Positions 1 through 7,468 of a stretch of 27,165 nucleotides of DNA are shown in pieces. The stretch lies in NCBI GenBank assembly GCA_028290305.1, contig JAQGKC010000316.1:1-27165 (forward strand), read 5' to 3'. Numbering within the stretch: the first letter of the stretch is position 1; each line of letters opens with the position of its first letter. Source of the DNA: Bradyrhizobium sp. Its GTDB lineage: Bacteria; Pseudomonadota; Alphaproteobacteria; Rhizobiales; Xanthobacteraceae. The notes beneath the pieces were generated by a model, which searched no databases, had not been told where the DNA came from, and saw nothing but the letters and a program-made list of their open reading frames with translations. The position numbers and the translations under genes were made by a program.

Positions 1-2
1 AG

Positions 3-1508
3 AACGGCGTGACCGCGCATGTCTATGGCCGGCGCAAGCGGACGTTTTCGAACTGGACCAAAAAGGATCGCAAGTCGGTCGCCTTCGAGCAATAGTCAGA
101 TATCATAGGCATCCGGGTGGTGATGGAGGACGTGGCATCCTGCTACAGCGCGCTCGGCGTGGTGCATACCACCTGGCCGGTGGTGCCCTGCCGCTTCAAG
201 GATTACATCTCGACGCCGAAGCAGAACGATTATCGTTCGATCCACACCACCGTGATCGGCCCCGGCAACCAGCGCGTCGAACTGCAGATCCGCACCGAGG
301 AGATGGACCAGATCGCGGAACTGGGCATCGCCGCGCACGCTTTCTACAAGGATGGCGTCGGTTCGCCGACCGAGCTCCTGAAGCGGGAATCCAACGCCTT
401 TGCCTGGCTGCGCCACACCATCGGGATCCTGTCCGACAGCGCCAACCCGGAAGAGTTCCTCGAGCATACCACGCTGGAGCTGTTTCACGATCAGGTGTTC
501 TGCTTCACCCCGAAGGGGAAGCTGATCGCGCTGCCGCGCCAGGCCAACGTGATCGACTTCGCCTATGCCGTGCATACCGACGTCGGCAACAGCGCGGTCG
601 GCTGCAAGATCAACGGCAAGTTTGCGCCATTGTCGTCCGAGCTGCAGAACGGCGACGAGGTGGAGGTTTTGACCTCGGAGGCCCAGTCGGCGCCGCCATC
701 GGCCTGGGAATCGCTGGCCGTCACCGGCAAGGCGCGGGCGGCGATCCGGCGCGCGACGCGAACGGCGGTGCGCGATCAATATGCCGGCCTCGGGCGCCGC
801 ATCGTCGAGCGGCTGTTCGTGCGCGCAAAGATCGAATACGCCGACGACAAGCTCAAGGGCGCGCTGCCGCGGCTGGCGCGCGTCTCGATCGACGATGTGA
901 TGGCAGCGGTCGGGCGCGGCGAAATGAAAGCCTCCGACGTCGCGCGAGCGATGTATCCCGACTACAAGGAAGAGCGCATCGGGCGGTTCGGCGCGAAAAA
1001 GAGCCTCGCGGACAAGCTGAAGCTGAAATCGCCGCCCGACCCGGCGCGCAGTCCGTCCGCCATTCCGATCCGCGGCATCAATTCCGATTTGCCGGTCAAG
1101 TTCGCGCCGAACGGCGGTGCGGTGCCGGGCGACCGCATCGTCGGCATCGTCTCGCCGGGGGAGGGCATCACGATCTACCCGATCCAGTCGCCGGCGCTGA
1201 AGGATTTCGAGGAGGAGCCGGAGCGCTGGCTCGACGTGCGCTGGGATGTCGACGAGACGACGCCGCAACGTTTTCCGGCGCGGATCATGGTCGACAACGT
1301 CAACGAGCCCGGCAGCCTCGCCCAGGTCGCCACCGTGATCGCCGAGCACGACGGCAATATCGACAATATCAGCATGTCCAGGCGCTCGCCGGACTTCACC
1401 GAGCTCACCATCGATCTTGAGGTCTATGACATGAAGCATCTCAGCGCTATTATCGCCCAGTTGCGCGCCAAGGCGGTGGTTGCGCGGGTCGAACGCGTCA
1501 ATGGATAA
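3..1508 (+). pseudogene. rsh: RelA/SpoT bifunctional (p)ppGpp synthetase/hydrolase, 3' part, with one in-frame stop
   Basis: This is the C-terminal part of a long Rsh protein that makes and degrades the alarmone (p)ppGpp. The reading frame is open from base 3. It shows the end of the synthetase domain (KDYISTPKQNDYRSIHTT, then ELQIRTEEM), a TGS domain (about 'DQVFCFTPKGKLIALP' to 'NGDEVEVLTS'), the helical/zinc-finger-like region and a C-terminal ACT domain ('RFPARIMVDNVNEPGSLAQV' onward). The HD hydrolase domain lies left of the window. An in-frame TAG at 93-95 falls in the otherwise well-conserved '...SVAFEQ*SDIIG' stretch, where family members carry a Leu or similar residue; TTG to TAG is a one-base change. 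After the stop, GTG at 117 or ATG at 123 could start a 463- or 461-aa product, but this would lack part of the catalytic domain. It ends 65 bp before pdxJ. I label it interrupted; a sequence error is quite possible because alphaproteobacteria usually have only one long Rsh. Confidence 0.85.
93..95 (+). other. In-frame TAG stop inside rsh
   Basis: Codons before the stop (from base 3, ending ...GCC TTC GAG CAA) and after it (TCA GAT ATC ATA GGC) both read as RelA/SpoT synthetase sequence in the same frame, so this is a clean nonsense substitution and not a frameshift. Confidence 0.9.
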
Positions 1509-1573
1509 AGCTGGACGCCCCGGGAAGTTCGGCTAATCATCTCCAGGAATCTTCTCTCTTCGGTGAGTCCCGC

Positions 1574-2353
1574 ATGCCCACTCCTGCGCTGCGTCTCGGA
1601 GTCAATGTCGATCACGTCGCCACCCTTCGCAACGCGAGGGCGGGCCGCAATCCCGATCCGGTGCGCGCCGCGCTAGCCGCGATCGAGGCGGGCGCCGACG
1701 GCATCACCGCGCATCTGCGCGAGGACCGCCGCCACATCCGCGACGACGACATGGCGCGGCTGAAGGCGGAAATCTCAAAACCGCTGAATTTCGAGATGGC
1801 CGCGACCCCGGACATGCTGGGTATAGCGCTTGCGACCAAGCCTCATGCGGTGTGCCTTGTGCCGGAACGCCGCGAAGAACTCACCACCGAGGGCGGCCTC
1901 GACGTGGTCGGACAGCATAACACGCTTAAGCCATTCATCGCGCGGCTGAACGATGCGGGCGTGCGGGTGTCGCTGTTCATCGCAGCCGATCCGCGGCAGA
2001 TCGAAATGGCCGCCAAGCTGCGTGCGCCGGTCATCGAAATCCACACCGGCGCCTGGTGCGACGCCGTCGTCGACGGCCATGCGGCCAAGGCGGAAGCGGA
2101 ATGGCAGCGGATCGTCGCCGGAGCTGCGCTTGCGCGTTCCGCCGGCCTGGAGGTCCATGCCGGCCACGGCCTCGATTATGCGACCGCGGAGCAGATCGCG
2201 GGCTTGCCCGAGATCGCCGAACTGAACATCGGTTACTACATGATCGGGGAGGCGCTGTTCGTCGGCCTCGGTGAGACGGTTCGCGCGATGCGGGCCGCGA
2301 TGGATCGCGGACGCAAAAAGCTCAAGAGCCCAAATCCTGCGAGCAAGCCATGA
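1574..2353 (+). CDS. pdxJ: Pyridoxine 5'-phosphate synthase PdxJ
   Basis: Condenses 1-deoxy-D-xylulose 5-phosphate with 3-amino-2-oxopropyl phosphate to pyridoxine 5'-phosphate, the ring-closing step of the DXP-dependent vitamin B6 pathway in the cytoplasm. The 259-aa protein is a full-length TIM barrel. It has the family blocks [15 protein letters not shown] (8-22), [13 protein letters not shown] (43-55), [10 protein letters not shown] (72-81), [10 protein letters not shown] (155-164) and [10 protein letters not shown] (193-202). His47, Glu74 and His195 match the catalytic His45, Glu72 and His193 of the E. coli enzyme. The ATG at 1574 places the conserved N-terminus correctly. Its stop overlaps the acpS start by 4 bp (ATGA), which indicates translational coupling in the rsh-pdxJ-acpS-lepB-rnc-era block. 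Confidence 0.97.
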   Translation: MPTPALRLGVNVDHVATLRNARAGRNPDPVRAALAAIEAGADGITAHLREDRRHIRDDDMARLKAEISKPLNFEMAATPDMLGIALATKPHAVCLVPERREELTTEGGLDVVGQHNTLKPFIARLNDAGVRVSLFIAADPRQIEMAAKLRAPVIEIHTGAWCDAVVDGHAAKAEAEWQRIVAGAALARSAGLEVHAGHGLDYATAEQIAGLPEIAELNIGYYMIGEALFVGLGETVRAMRAAMDRGRKKLKSPNPASKP

Positions 2354-2769
2354 TCATTGGCGTCGGCTCCGACCTGATCGATATCCGCCGCGTCGCCAAG
2401 GTCATCGAGCGTCATGGTGACCGCTTTCTCGACCGCATTTTCACCGAAGCCGAACGCGCCAGGGCCGAGCGCCGCGCCAAAAACGAGAAAATGGTGGTGG
2501 CGACCTACGCCAAACGGTTTGCCGCCAAGGAGGCCTGTTCGAAGGCGCTTGGTACCGGAATCCGGCGGGGCGTCTGGTGGCGGGATATGGGGGTGGTGAA
2601 CCTGCCGAGCGGCCGTCCGACCATGCAACTGACGGGCGGCGCGCTGGCCCGGCTCGAGGCGCTGATGCCGCCGGATCATGAAGCGCGGATCGACCTCAGC
2701 ATTACCGATGACTGGCCGTTGGCGCAGGCCTTTGTCATAATTTCGGCGGTCAATCCTCTCAAACCGTGA
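2350..2769 (+). CDS. acpS: Holo-[acyl-carrier-protein] synthase AcpS
   Basis: Transfers 4'-phosphopantetheine from coenzyme A to the serine of acyl carrier protein, activating it for fatty acid synthesis. The 139-aa product has both magnesium-binding signatures: [10 protein letters not shown] near the N-terminus (Asp8) and [15 protein letters not shown] (56-70, with Glu61). The length is normal for the small AcpS-type enzyme. It starts inside the pdxJ stop codon (4-bp overlap) and is followed by a 276-bp gap before lepB that holds two hairpins, so lepB may also have its own promoter. Confidence 0.96.
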   Translation: MIIGVGSDLIDIRRVAKVIERHGDRFLDRIFTEAERARAERRAKNEKMVVATYAKRFAAKEACSKALGTGIRRGVWWRDMGVVNLPSGRPTMQLTGGALARLEALMPPDHEARIDLSITDDWPLAQAFVIISAVNPLKP

Positions 2770-2771
2770 TG

Positions 2772-2794
2772 CGCCGGAGCAGTGGTGTCCGGCG
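2772..2794 (+). terminator. Hairpin just after acpS, possible terminator or attenuator
   Basis: CGCCGGA (2772-2778) and TCCGGCG (2788-2794) are perfect 7-bp arms around a 9-base loop, beginning 3 bp after the acpS stop. No T-run follows, so intrinsic termination is uncertain. It could also stabilise the upstream mRNA. Confidence 0.35.
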
Positions 2795-2955
2795 GCCCGC
2801 CACCAAACTAAAAATCTTAGATTAGTCAATGGATTAGCAAGTTTTGATGCGGCCATTGATTGCGCGGCTGCGAACAAACGTCTAAAACGCCGCGGGGGAT
2901 CGAGCCGGAACGAATTCAGGTTTACGCCGGAATTCGCTCTCAACATCAGAATCAA

Positions 2956-3006
2956 GACCGTTTTCTCCACGCGAAACGAAGAGCGATTCGCGTGGAGAAA
3001 ATGGTC
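2956..3006. repeat. Long near-perfect inverted repeat upstream of lepB
   Basis: The arms gaccgttttctccacgcgaa (2956-2975) and ttcgcgtggagaaaatggtc (2987-3006) are complementary at 19 of 20 positions; the one mismatch would be a G-U pair in RNA. The loop is 11 bases. The element ends 39 bp before the lepB ATG. It is much longer than an ordinary operator or terminator and resembles a dispersed palindromic (REP/MITE-like) unit. Its copy number cannot be judged from this window. Confidence 0.7.
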
Positions 3007-3045
3007 TGCCGCCATGCGGGAATCGGGACGGGAATTGGGAAGACG

Positions 3046-3804
3046 ATGAGCGTGACCTCCGGGACAAAATCTGAAAGCGGCTTGGGTGAAACCATCCGCG
3101 TCGTCGTTCATGCGCTCTTGATCGCCCTGGTGATCCGCACCTTCCTGTTTCAGCCCTTCAACATCCCCTCGGGATCGATGAAGGCAACACTTCTGGTCGG
3201 CGACTACCTGTTCGTCTCGAAATATTCCTACGGGTACAGCCACTATTCGATCCCGCTGTCGCCGCCGCTGTTTTCGGGGCGCATATTCGGTTCCGAGCCG
3301 GCGCGCGGCGATGTCGTGGTGTTCCGGCTGCCGAAGGATGACTCCACCGACTACATCAAGCGCGTGATCGGGTTGCCCGGCGACCGCATCCAGATGAAGG
3401 AGGGGCTGCTCTACATCAATGACAAGCCGGTGGTGCGCGAGCGCCTCAGCGATTTCGTCGGTGAGGATCCTTGCGGGTCCGACGCTACCGCGCGGGTGAA
3501 GCGCTGGAAGGAGACGCTGCCGAACGGCGTCAGCTATGAGTCGCTGGATTGCGTCGACAACGGTTTCTACGACAACACCATCGTCTACACCGTGCCGCCA
3601 GGCAATTTCTTCATGATGGGCGACAACCGGGACAACTCGACCGACAGCCGCGTGCTGTCGGCTGTGGGCTATGTGCCGTTCGAGAATCTGATCGGCCGCG
3701 CCCAGATGATCTTCTTCTCCATTGCCGAAGGCGAACACGCCTGGATGTTCTGGCGCTGGCCCACTGCGGTGCGCTGGAATCGCATATTCTCAATTGTGCG
3801 ATGA
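3046..3804 (+). CDS. lepB: Type I signal peptidase LepB
   Basis: Membrane-bound serine/lysine protease that removes signal peptides from secreted pre-proteins on the outer face of the inner membrane. The 252-aa protein has a single N-terminal transmembrane helix (about 17-35), the Ser motif IPSGSMKATL with nucleophile Ser44, the Lys box DYIKRVIGLPGD with Lys105, and the late GDNRDNSTDSR box. The frame is open further upstream (to 2860), but the upstream part crosses the 20-bp inverted repeat. ATG 3046, preceded by a purine-rich ggaattgggaag, gives the usual family N-terminus, so I chose it. The stop overlaps the rnc start (ATGA at 3801-3804). Confidence 0.95.
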   Translation: MSVTSGTKSESGLGETIRVVVHALLIALVIRTFLFQPFNIPSGSMKATLLVGDYLFVSKYSYGYSHYSIPLSPPLFSGRIFGSEPARGDVVVFRLPKDDSTDYIKRVIGLPGDRIQMKEGLLYINDKPVVRERLSDFVGEDPCGSDATARVKRWKETLPNGVSYESLDCVDNGFYDNTIVYTVPPGNFFMMGDNRDNSTDSRVLSAVGYVPFENLIGRAQMIFFSIAEGEHAWMFWRWPTAVRWNRIFSIVR

Positions 3805-4619
3805 ACGACGAATCACCTGATATCCAGACATCATCGGCGTCAGGCGAAGCGAGCCCTCAGCCCGACGCTGGCCGCGAAGTCGCGGCGGCGAAGAAAAAGC
3901 GCGGCAAGATCAGCGCCAAGGCCGCCACCGCGGCGATCGAGGCGCGCATCGGGCATAAGTTCGCCGATCCCACTTTGCTGGCGACGGCCTTTACCCACGT
4001 CTCCGCGCTGAAATCCGCGCGCAAGCGAGGCGACAGTTACCAGCGTCTCGAATTCCTCGGCGATCATGTACTCGGGCTGATCGTGTCGGACATGCTGTAT
4101 CGCGCGTTCCCGGAGGCCGACGAAGGCGAACTGTCGAAGCGGCTCGCCGATCTCGTACGCAAGGAGAGTTGCGCTGACGTGGCGAAGTCGCTCGGTCTGC
4201 TTGACGACATCAAGCTTGGCGCGGTCGGCGCGGGGGCGGGCGCGCGCTTGCGCAAATCCGTGCTCGGCGACATCTGCGAGGCGGTGATCGGTGCGGTGTT
4301 TCTCGATGGCGGCTACAGCGCCGCGGCGCAGTTCGTCGAACGAAACTGGACCGAGCGGATGCGCAAGCCGCGGCGGCCGCTGCGCGATCCCAAGACGGTG
4401 CTGCAAGAATGGGCGCAGGGCAAGGGTCTGCCGACACCGGTCTATCGCGAGATCGAGCGCACCGGGCCGCATCACGATCCGCAGTTCCGCGTTGCCGTGG
4501 ATCTGCCGGGTCTCGATCCGGCCGAAGGCGTCGGCGGCAGCAAGCGCGCCGCCGAAAAGGTCGCCGCGTCCGTGATGATTGAACGAGAAGGCGTTGGTGG
4601 CGGCAACAATGATGGATGA
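3801..4619 (+). CDS. rnc: Ribonuclease III
   Basis: Cleaves double-stranded RNA in rRNA precursors and regulatory duplexes. The 272-aa protein carries the RNase III signature QRLEFLGDHVL (81-91, with Glu84 and Asp88), the second metal pair in LGDICEAVIGAVFLDGGY (Asp157, Glu160) and a C-terminal double-stranded-RNA-binding domain (about 197-262, ending GGSKRAAEKVAA). It has an N-terminal extension of about 40 residues rich in Ser, Ala and Lys that most RNase III proteins lack. The start at 3801 overlaps the lepB stop by 4 bp. The 3' end overlaps the proposed era start, so lepB-rnc-era is a tightly coupled operon. Confidence 0.96.
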   Translation: MNDESPDIQTSSASGEASPQPDAGREVAAAKKKRGKISAKAATAAIEARIGHKFADPTLLATAFTHVSALKSARKRGDSYQRLEFLGDHVLGLIVSDMLYRAFPEADEGELSKRLADLVRKESCADVAKSLGLLDDIKLGAVGAGAGARLRKSVLGDICEAVIGAVFLDGGYSAAAQFVERNWTERMRKPRRPLRDPKTVLQEWAQGKGLPTPVYREIERTGPHHDPQFRVAVDLPGLDPAEGVGGSKRAAEKVAASVMIEREGVGGGNNDG

Positions 4620-5538
4620 AACCTCCGACGATGCCCCGCCGGCAGCGACGCGCTGCGGCTTTGTCGCGCTGATCGGCGCTCCAAATGTCGGCAAGTCCAC
4701 GCTGGTCAACGCCCTGGTCGGCTCCAAGGTCACGATCGTCTCGCGCAAGGTGCAGACCACCCGCGCGCTGATCCGTGGCATCGTGATCGAAAACAACGCG
4801 CAGATCATTCTGGTCGATACGCCCGGGATATTCCTGCCCAAGCGCAGGCTCGATCGCGCCATGGTGTCGACGGCATGGAGCGGGGCGCATGACGCCGATC
4901 TGGTCTGCGTGCTGCTCGACGCGCGCGAAGGCCTCGATGAGGAAGCCGACGCGATCCTGACCAAGGTGGCGACTGTTCACCACGAGAAAATCCTGGTGCT
5001 GAACAAGATCGATCTGGTACCGCGCGAGAAACTGCTGGCGCTGGCCAAGGCCGCCAACGACCGCCTGAATTTCGCAAGGACCTTCATGGTCTCGGCATTG
5101 TCGGGCGATGGCGTTGACGACCTCCGCCATACCCTCGCGGAGATGGTGCCGGCGGGGCCGTTTCATTATCCCGAAGACCAGATGTCGGACGCGCCGATGC
5201 GGCATCTGGCTGCTGAAATCACCCGGGAAAAAATCTTCCGTCAGCTGCATCAGGAACTGCCGTATCAGTCCACCGTCGAGACCGACAGTTGGACCGAGCG
5301 CAAGGACAAATCCATCCGCATCGAGCAAACGATTTTTGTCGAGCGCGAAAGCCAGCGCAAGATCGTGCTCGGCAAAGGCGGCGCCACCATCAAGTCGATC
5401 GGCGCGGATTCGCGAAAAGAACTGGCCGAGATTATCGGTGTGCCCGTGCATCTGTTCTTGTTCGTGAAGGTGCGCGAAAACTGGGGCGACGATCCCAACC
5501 GCTACCGTGAAATGGGACTTGAATTCCCCAAGGAATAA
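4609..5538 (+). CDS. era: GTPase Era
   Basis: Ribosome-assembly GTPase that binds the 3' end of 16S rRNA during 30S maturation. GTPase boxes are in order: G1 GAPNVGKST (23-31), the TT of G2 (50-51), G3 DTPG (70-73) and G4 NKID (132-135). A C-terminal KH domain follows, with VLGKGGATIKSIG as its RNA-binding loop. The frame opens earlier at a TTG (4579). The two adjacent ATGs at 4609 and 4612 give a 309- or 308-aa protein of normal length and are the better starts. Either start overlaps the 3' end of rnc, as expected for a translationally coupled pair. Confidence 0.96.
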   Translation: MMDETSDDAPPAATRCGFVALIGAPNVGKSTLVNALVGSKVTIVSRKVQTTRALIRGIVIENNAQIILVDTPGIFLPKRRLDRAMVSTAWSGAHDADLVCVLLDAREGLDEEADAILTKVATVHHEKILVLNKIDLVPREKLLALAKAANDRLNFARTFMVSALSGDGVDDLRHTLAEMVPAGPFHYPEDQMSDAPMRHLAAEITREKIFRQLHQELPYQSTVETDSWTERKDKSIRIEQTIFVERESQRKIVLGKGGATIKSIGADSRKELAEIIGVPVHLFLFVKVRENWGDDPNRYREMGLEFPKE

Positions 5539-5548
5539 CCGGCGTCCG

Positions 5549-5929
5549 ATGAACGTACCCAAGAACGTGTTGTGGTTTGAAGTGCTGCTGTATCTGTCGC
5601 TCACGCTCGATGCGCTGTCGGTCGCGTTCCAGGATCGTACGCCGAGCGAGGAGATGACGGAATCGATGATCACGGTCGCGACCCTGATATCGGCCTGCCT
5701 GATCCTGCTGCTGGTCTACTTCGTTTGGCTGGCGGCGCAGCGGCGAAAGAGTTGGCCGCGCTGGGTGCTGGTCGCCGCCTTGGTGCTATCCATTTATTCG
5801 CTAGTGCAGGTCATCGGCGACGGCGGCTTGCAGCTCGATAGCTGTATCGAAACCGTTTCATGTGCCTTGACGGCTGCCGGGCTGTATTTTTCTTTCACCG
5901 GCGACGCGCAAGGCTGGTTCAACGGGTGA
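5549..5929 (+). CDS. Small four-helix integral membrane protein of unknown function
   Basis: I do not recognise a named family. The 126-aa product from ATG 5549 shows four hydrophobic stretches, about residues 7-25, 40-63, 70-90 and 98-116, joined by short charged loops (DRTPSEE, RRKSWPR). This predicts a four-helix inner-membrane protein with no catalytic motif. It starts 10 bp after the era stop, so it is probably the last gene of the lepB-rnc-era operon. The frame is open further upstream into era, but that would duplicate coding sequence. Its position between era and recO, followed by a palindromic repeat, fits what I recall of related genomes. Confidence 0.75.
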   Translation: MNVPKNVLWFEVLLYLSLTLDALSVAFQDRTPSEEMTESMITVATLISACLILLLVYFVWLAAQRRKSWPRWVLVAALVLSIYSLVQVIGDGGLQLDSCIETVSCALTAAGLYFSFTGDAQGWFNG

Positions 5930-5945
5930 AAAGTTTTCGCCCCCG

Positions 5946-6049
5946 GTCATTCCGGGCGATGCAATGCATCGAACCTGGAATCCTCGAGATTTCCCCGACG
6001 TGCGATTGCACATCTGAGGTTCGCACCCAGTGGCGCGCCCCGGAATGAC
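5946..6049. repeat. Multi-stem intergenic palindromic repeat between the membrane-protein gene and recO
   Basis: The outer arms are perfect over 11 bp: gtcattccggg (5946-5956) and cccggaatgac (6039-6049). Inside are GATGCA-a-TGCATC (5958-5970), an imperfect stem centred on ctcgag near 5985, and GTGC-gatt-GCAC (6000-6011), so the transcript could fold into a branched structure. Sequences with these outer arms are, from memory, dispersed many times in Bradyrhizobium chromosomes. It probably also ends transcription of the era operon. Confidence 0.7.
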
Positions 6050-6098
6050 GGTGGTGAGATGGCTGCGCCCATCAACGGAATCCTGTAAGCTCTACTTC

Positions 6099-6848
6099 AT
6101 GGAATGGACTGACGAAGGCATCGTGCTGGGGGTGCGGCGGCATGGCGAATCCAGCGCCATCGTCGAACTCCTGACGCGCGGCCATGGCCGCCACCTCGGC
6201 CTGGTGCGCGGTGGGACCGGTTCGCGGATGCGCCCTTTGCTGCAGCCCGGCAACAGCGTGCGCGCGGTGTGGCGGGCGCGGCTCGACGAGCATCTCGGCT
6301 ATTACGCGATCGAGGGCACGCGGCTGCGCGCCGCTACCGTTTTGGCGTCGTCACACGCGGTATATGGCGTGACACATCTGGCTTCGCTGGCGCGGCTGTT
6401 GCCCGAGCGCGATCCGCATCAAGATATCTACGACATGCTCGACCGCACCCTCGATGATTTCGATGATATCGGCGAAGCCGCGGTTCATCTGGTGAAGTTC
6501 GAACTGGCGATGCTGGCCGAACTCGGATTCGGGCTCGATCTGGAAAATTGCGCCGCGACCGGCGAGACCACCGACCTGATCTACGTCTCGCCGAAATCCG
6601 GCGGCGCGGTGTCGCGGCAGGCCGGCGATCCCTGGCGCGACCGGCTGCTGCGGCTGCCGCCGTTCCTGCGCCACGGCGAAGGCGGCCCGAACGGCTGGTC
6701 GGATCAGGACCTGCAGGACGGGTTTCGGCTGACGGGAATGTTCCTGCTGCGCCACGTGCTGGAACCGCGCGGGCAGGGCCATTCCGACGCCCGCGATGGT
6801 TTTATCAACGCAGTGACCAAGCATCGGGCGAGCGTGGCGGTTCGGTGA
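6099..6848 (+). CDS. recO: DNA repair protein RecO
   Basis: Recombination mediator that helps load RecA on SSB-coated single-stranded DNA with RecR (RecFOR pathway). The 249-aa protein begins [18 protein letters not shown], the OB-fold start typical of RecO. It continues with the loop [11 protein letters not shown] and a helical C-terminal part ([22 protein letters not shown]). The zinc-binding cysteines of some RecO proteins are not obvious beyond the single Cys in LENCAATG, as is common in alphaproteobacteria. The frame is open to 6030, but ATG 6099 gives the conserved N-terminus and lies outside the palindromic repeat. Confidence 0.94.
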   Translation: MEWTDEGIVLGVRRHGESSAIVELLTRGHGRHLGLVRGGTGSRMRPLLQPGNSVRAVWRARLDEHLGYYAIEGTRLRAATVLASSHAVYGVTHLASLARLLPERDPHQDIYDMLDRTLDDFDDIGEAAVHLVKFELAMLAELGFGLDLENCAATGETTDLIYVSPKSGGAVSRQAGDPWRDRLLRLPPFLRHGEGGPNGWSDQDLQDGFRLTGMFLLRHVLEPRGQGHSDARDGFINAVTKHRASVAVR

Positions 6849-7063
6849 CGCCAGGGGGTACCCTGAATTAGGCCACGCGAAACGGAACCGCCGGCTGTGG
6901 ACTTGTGCCGGCTTCGCCAGGCCGATCTCGATCAGATGCTTGCGGATGGACGCCTGAGATTTCGGGCTCGGCGCGCGGGTGAGCAATTTTGACAGACAGC
7001 TCGCCGCCAGAGGTTCGCGAATCGTGATACGGATTTTGTCCGAAAAGATCTTGAAGTCAGGCC

Positions 7064-7306
7064 ATGGTCGAAAAGCGGGTTGCCCCCCGGCATCGCGTAT
7101 TGAAGGCCGGAACGATCGAGTTCGGCGGCGGCGGCGCTATCGATTGCACTGTCCGCAATGTATCGAACGTCGGTGCGGCACTGGATGTAACGAGCCCGAT
7201 CGGCATCCCCGAGAGATTCACACTGATTTTGCCCGGCGACGGCCGTCATTTCCACTGCCGAATCATTTGGCGCAGGGAACGCCGGATTGGCGTGGCATTT
7301 GAGTGA
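7064..7306 (+). CDS. PilZ-domain protein (candidate c-di-GMP receptor)
   Basis: An 80-aa single-domain protein. It begins MVEKRVAPRHRVLKAGTIEF, which supplies the RxxxR arm of PilZ domains, and continues with VRNVSNVGAAL, matching the (D/N)xSxxG motif (the N-x-S form). The strand pattern to 'IIWRRERRIGVAFE' is the usual end of the beta-barrel. PilZ domains bind cyclic di-GMP and control motility, polysaccharide synthesis or enzyme activity; nothing here shows which output. It stands alone between recO and parC with gaps of 215 and 162 bp, in which I see no further gene. Confidence 0.85.
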   Translation: MVEKRVAPRHRVLKAGTIEFGGGGAIDCTVRNVSNVGAALDVTSPIGIPERFTLILPGDGRHFHCRIIWRRERRIGVAFE

Positions 7307-7468
7307 TCCACGGCCTGAGCCATTCATGTAACGGCGCGATGCCGGTATTTTTCCTGAGCCGGTGAGGAGGCCCGGTCATCGGGCTGGGACGTGATGCCAT
7401 CGGATGGCCCAAATTGGGCCGCTGATTCACTTCTTGTTCATCTCCCCAGCACCGGATAATCCCTCCCC

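Noticed and set aside
96..1439. Long open frame on the minus strand across rsh
   Set aside because: It is the antisense shadow of a high-GC gene; the + strand encodes recognisable RelA/SpoT domains over the same bases.
2236..3738. 500-codon open frame on the minus strand across pdxJ, acpS and lepB
   Set aside because: Shadow frame. The three + strand genes have full family motifs and coupled starts and stops, and the antisense product has no recognisable domain.
6849..7063. Possible minus-strand coding remnant after recO (MLTRAPSPKSQASIRKHLIEIG...)
   Set aside because: It looks somewhat protein-like for about 40 residues but then runs into recO antisense. No family was recognised and no ribosome site is visible.
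7370..7384. Short inverted repeat gcccg-gtcat-cgggc before parC
   Set aside because: Five-base arms are common by chance in GC-rich DNA, and nothing else supports a terminator there.
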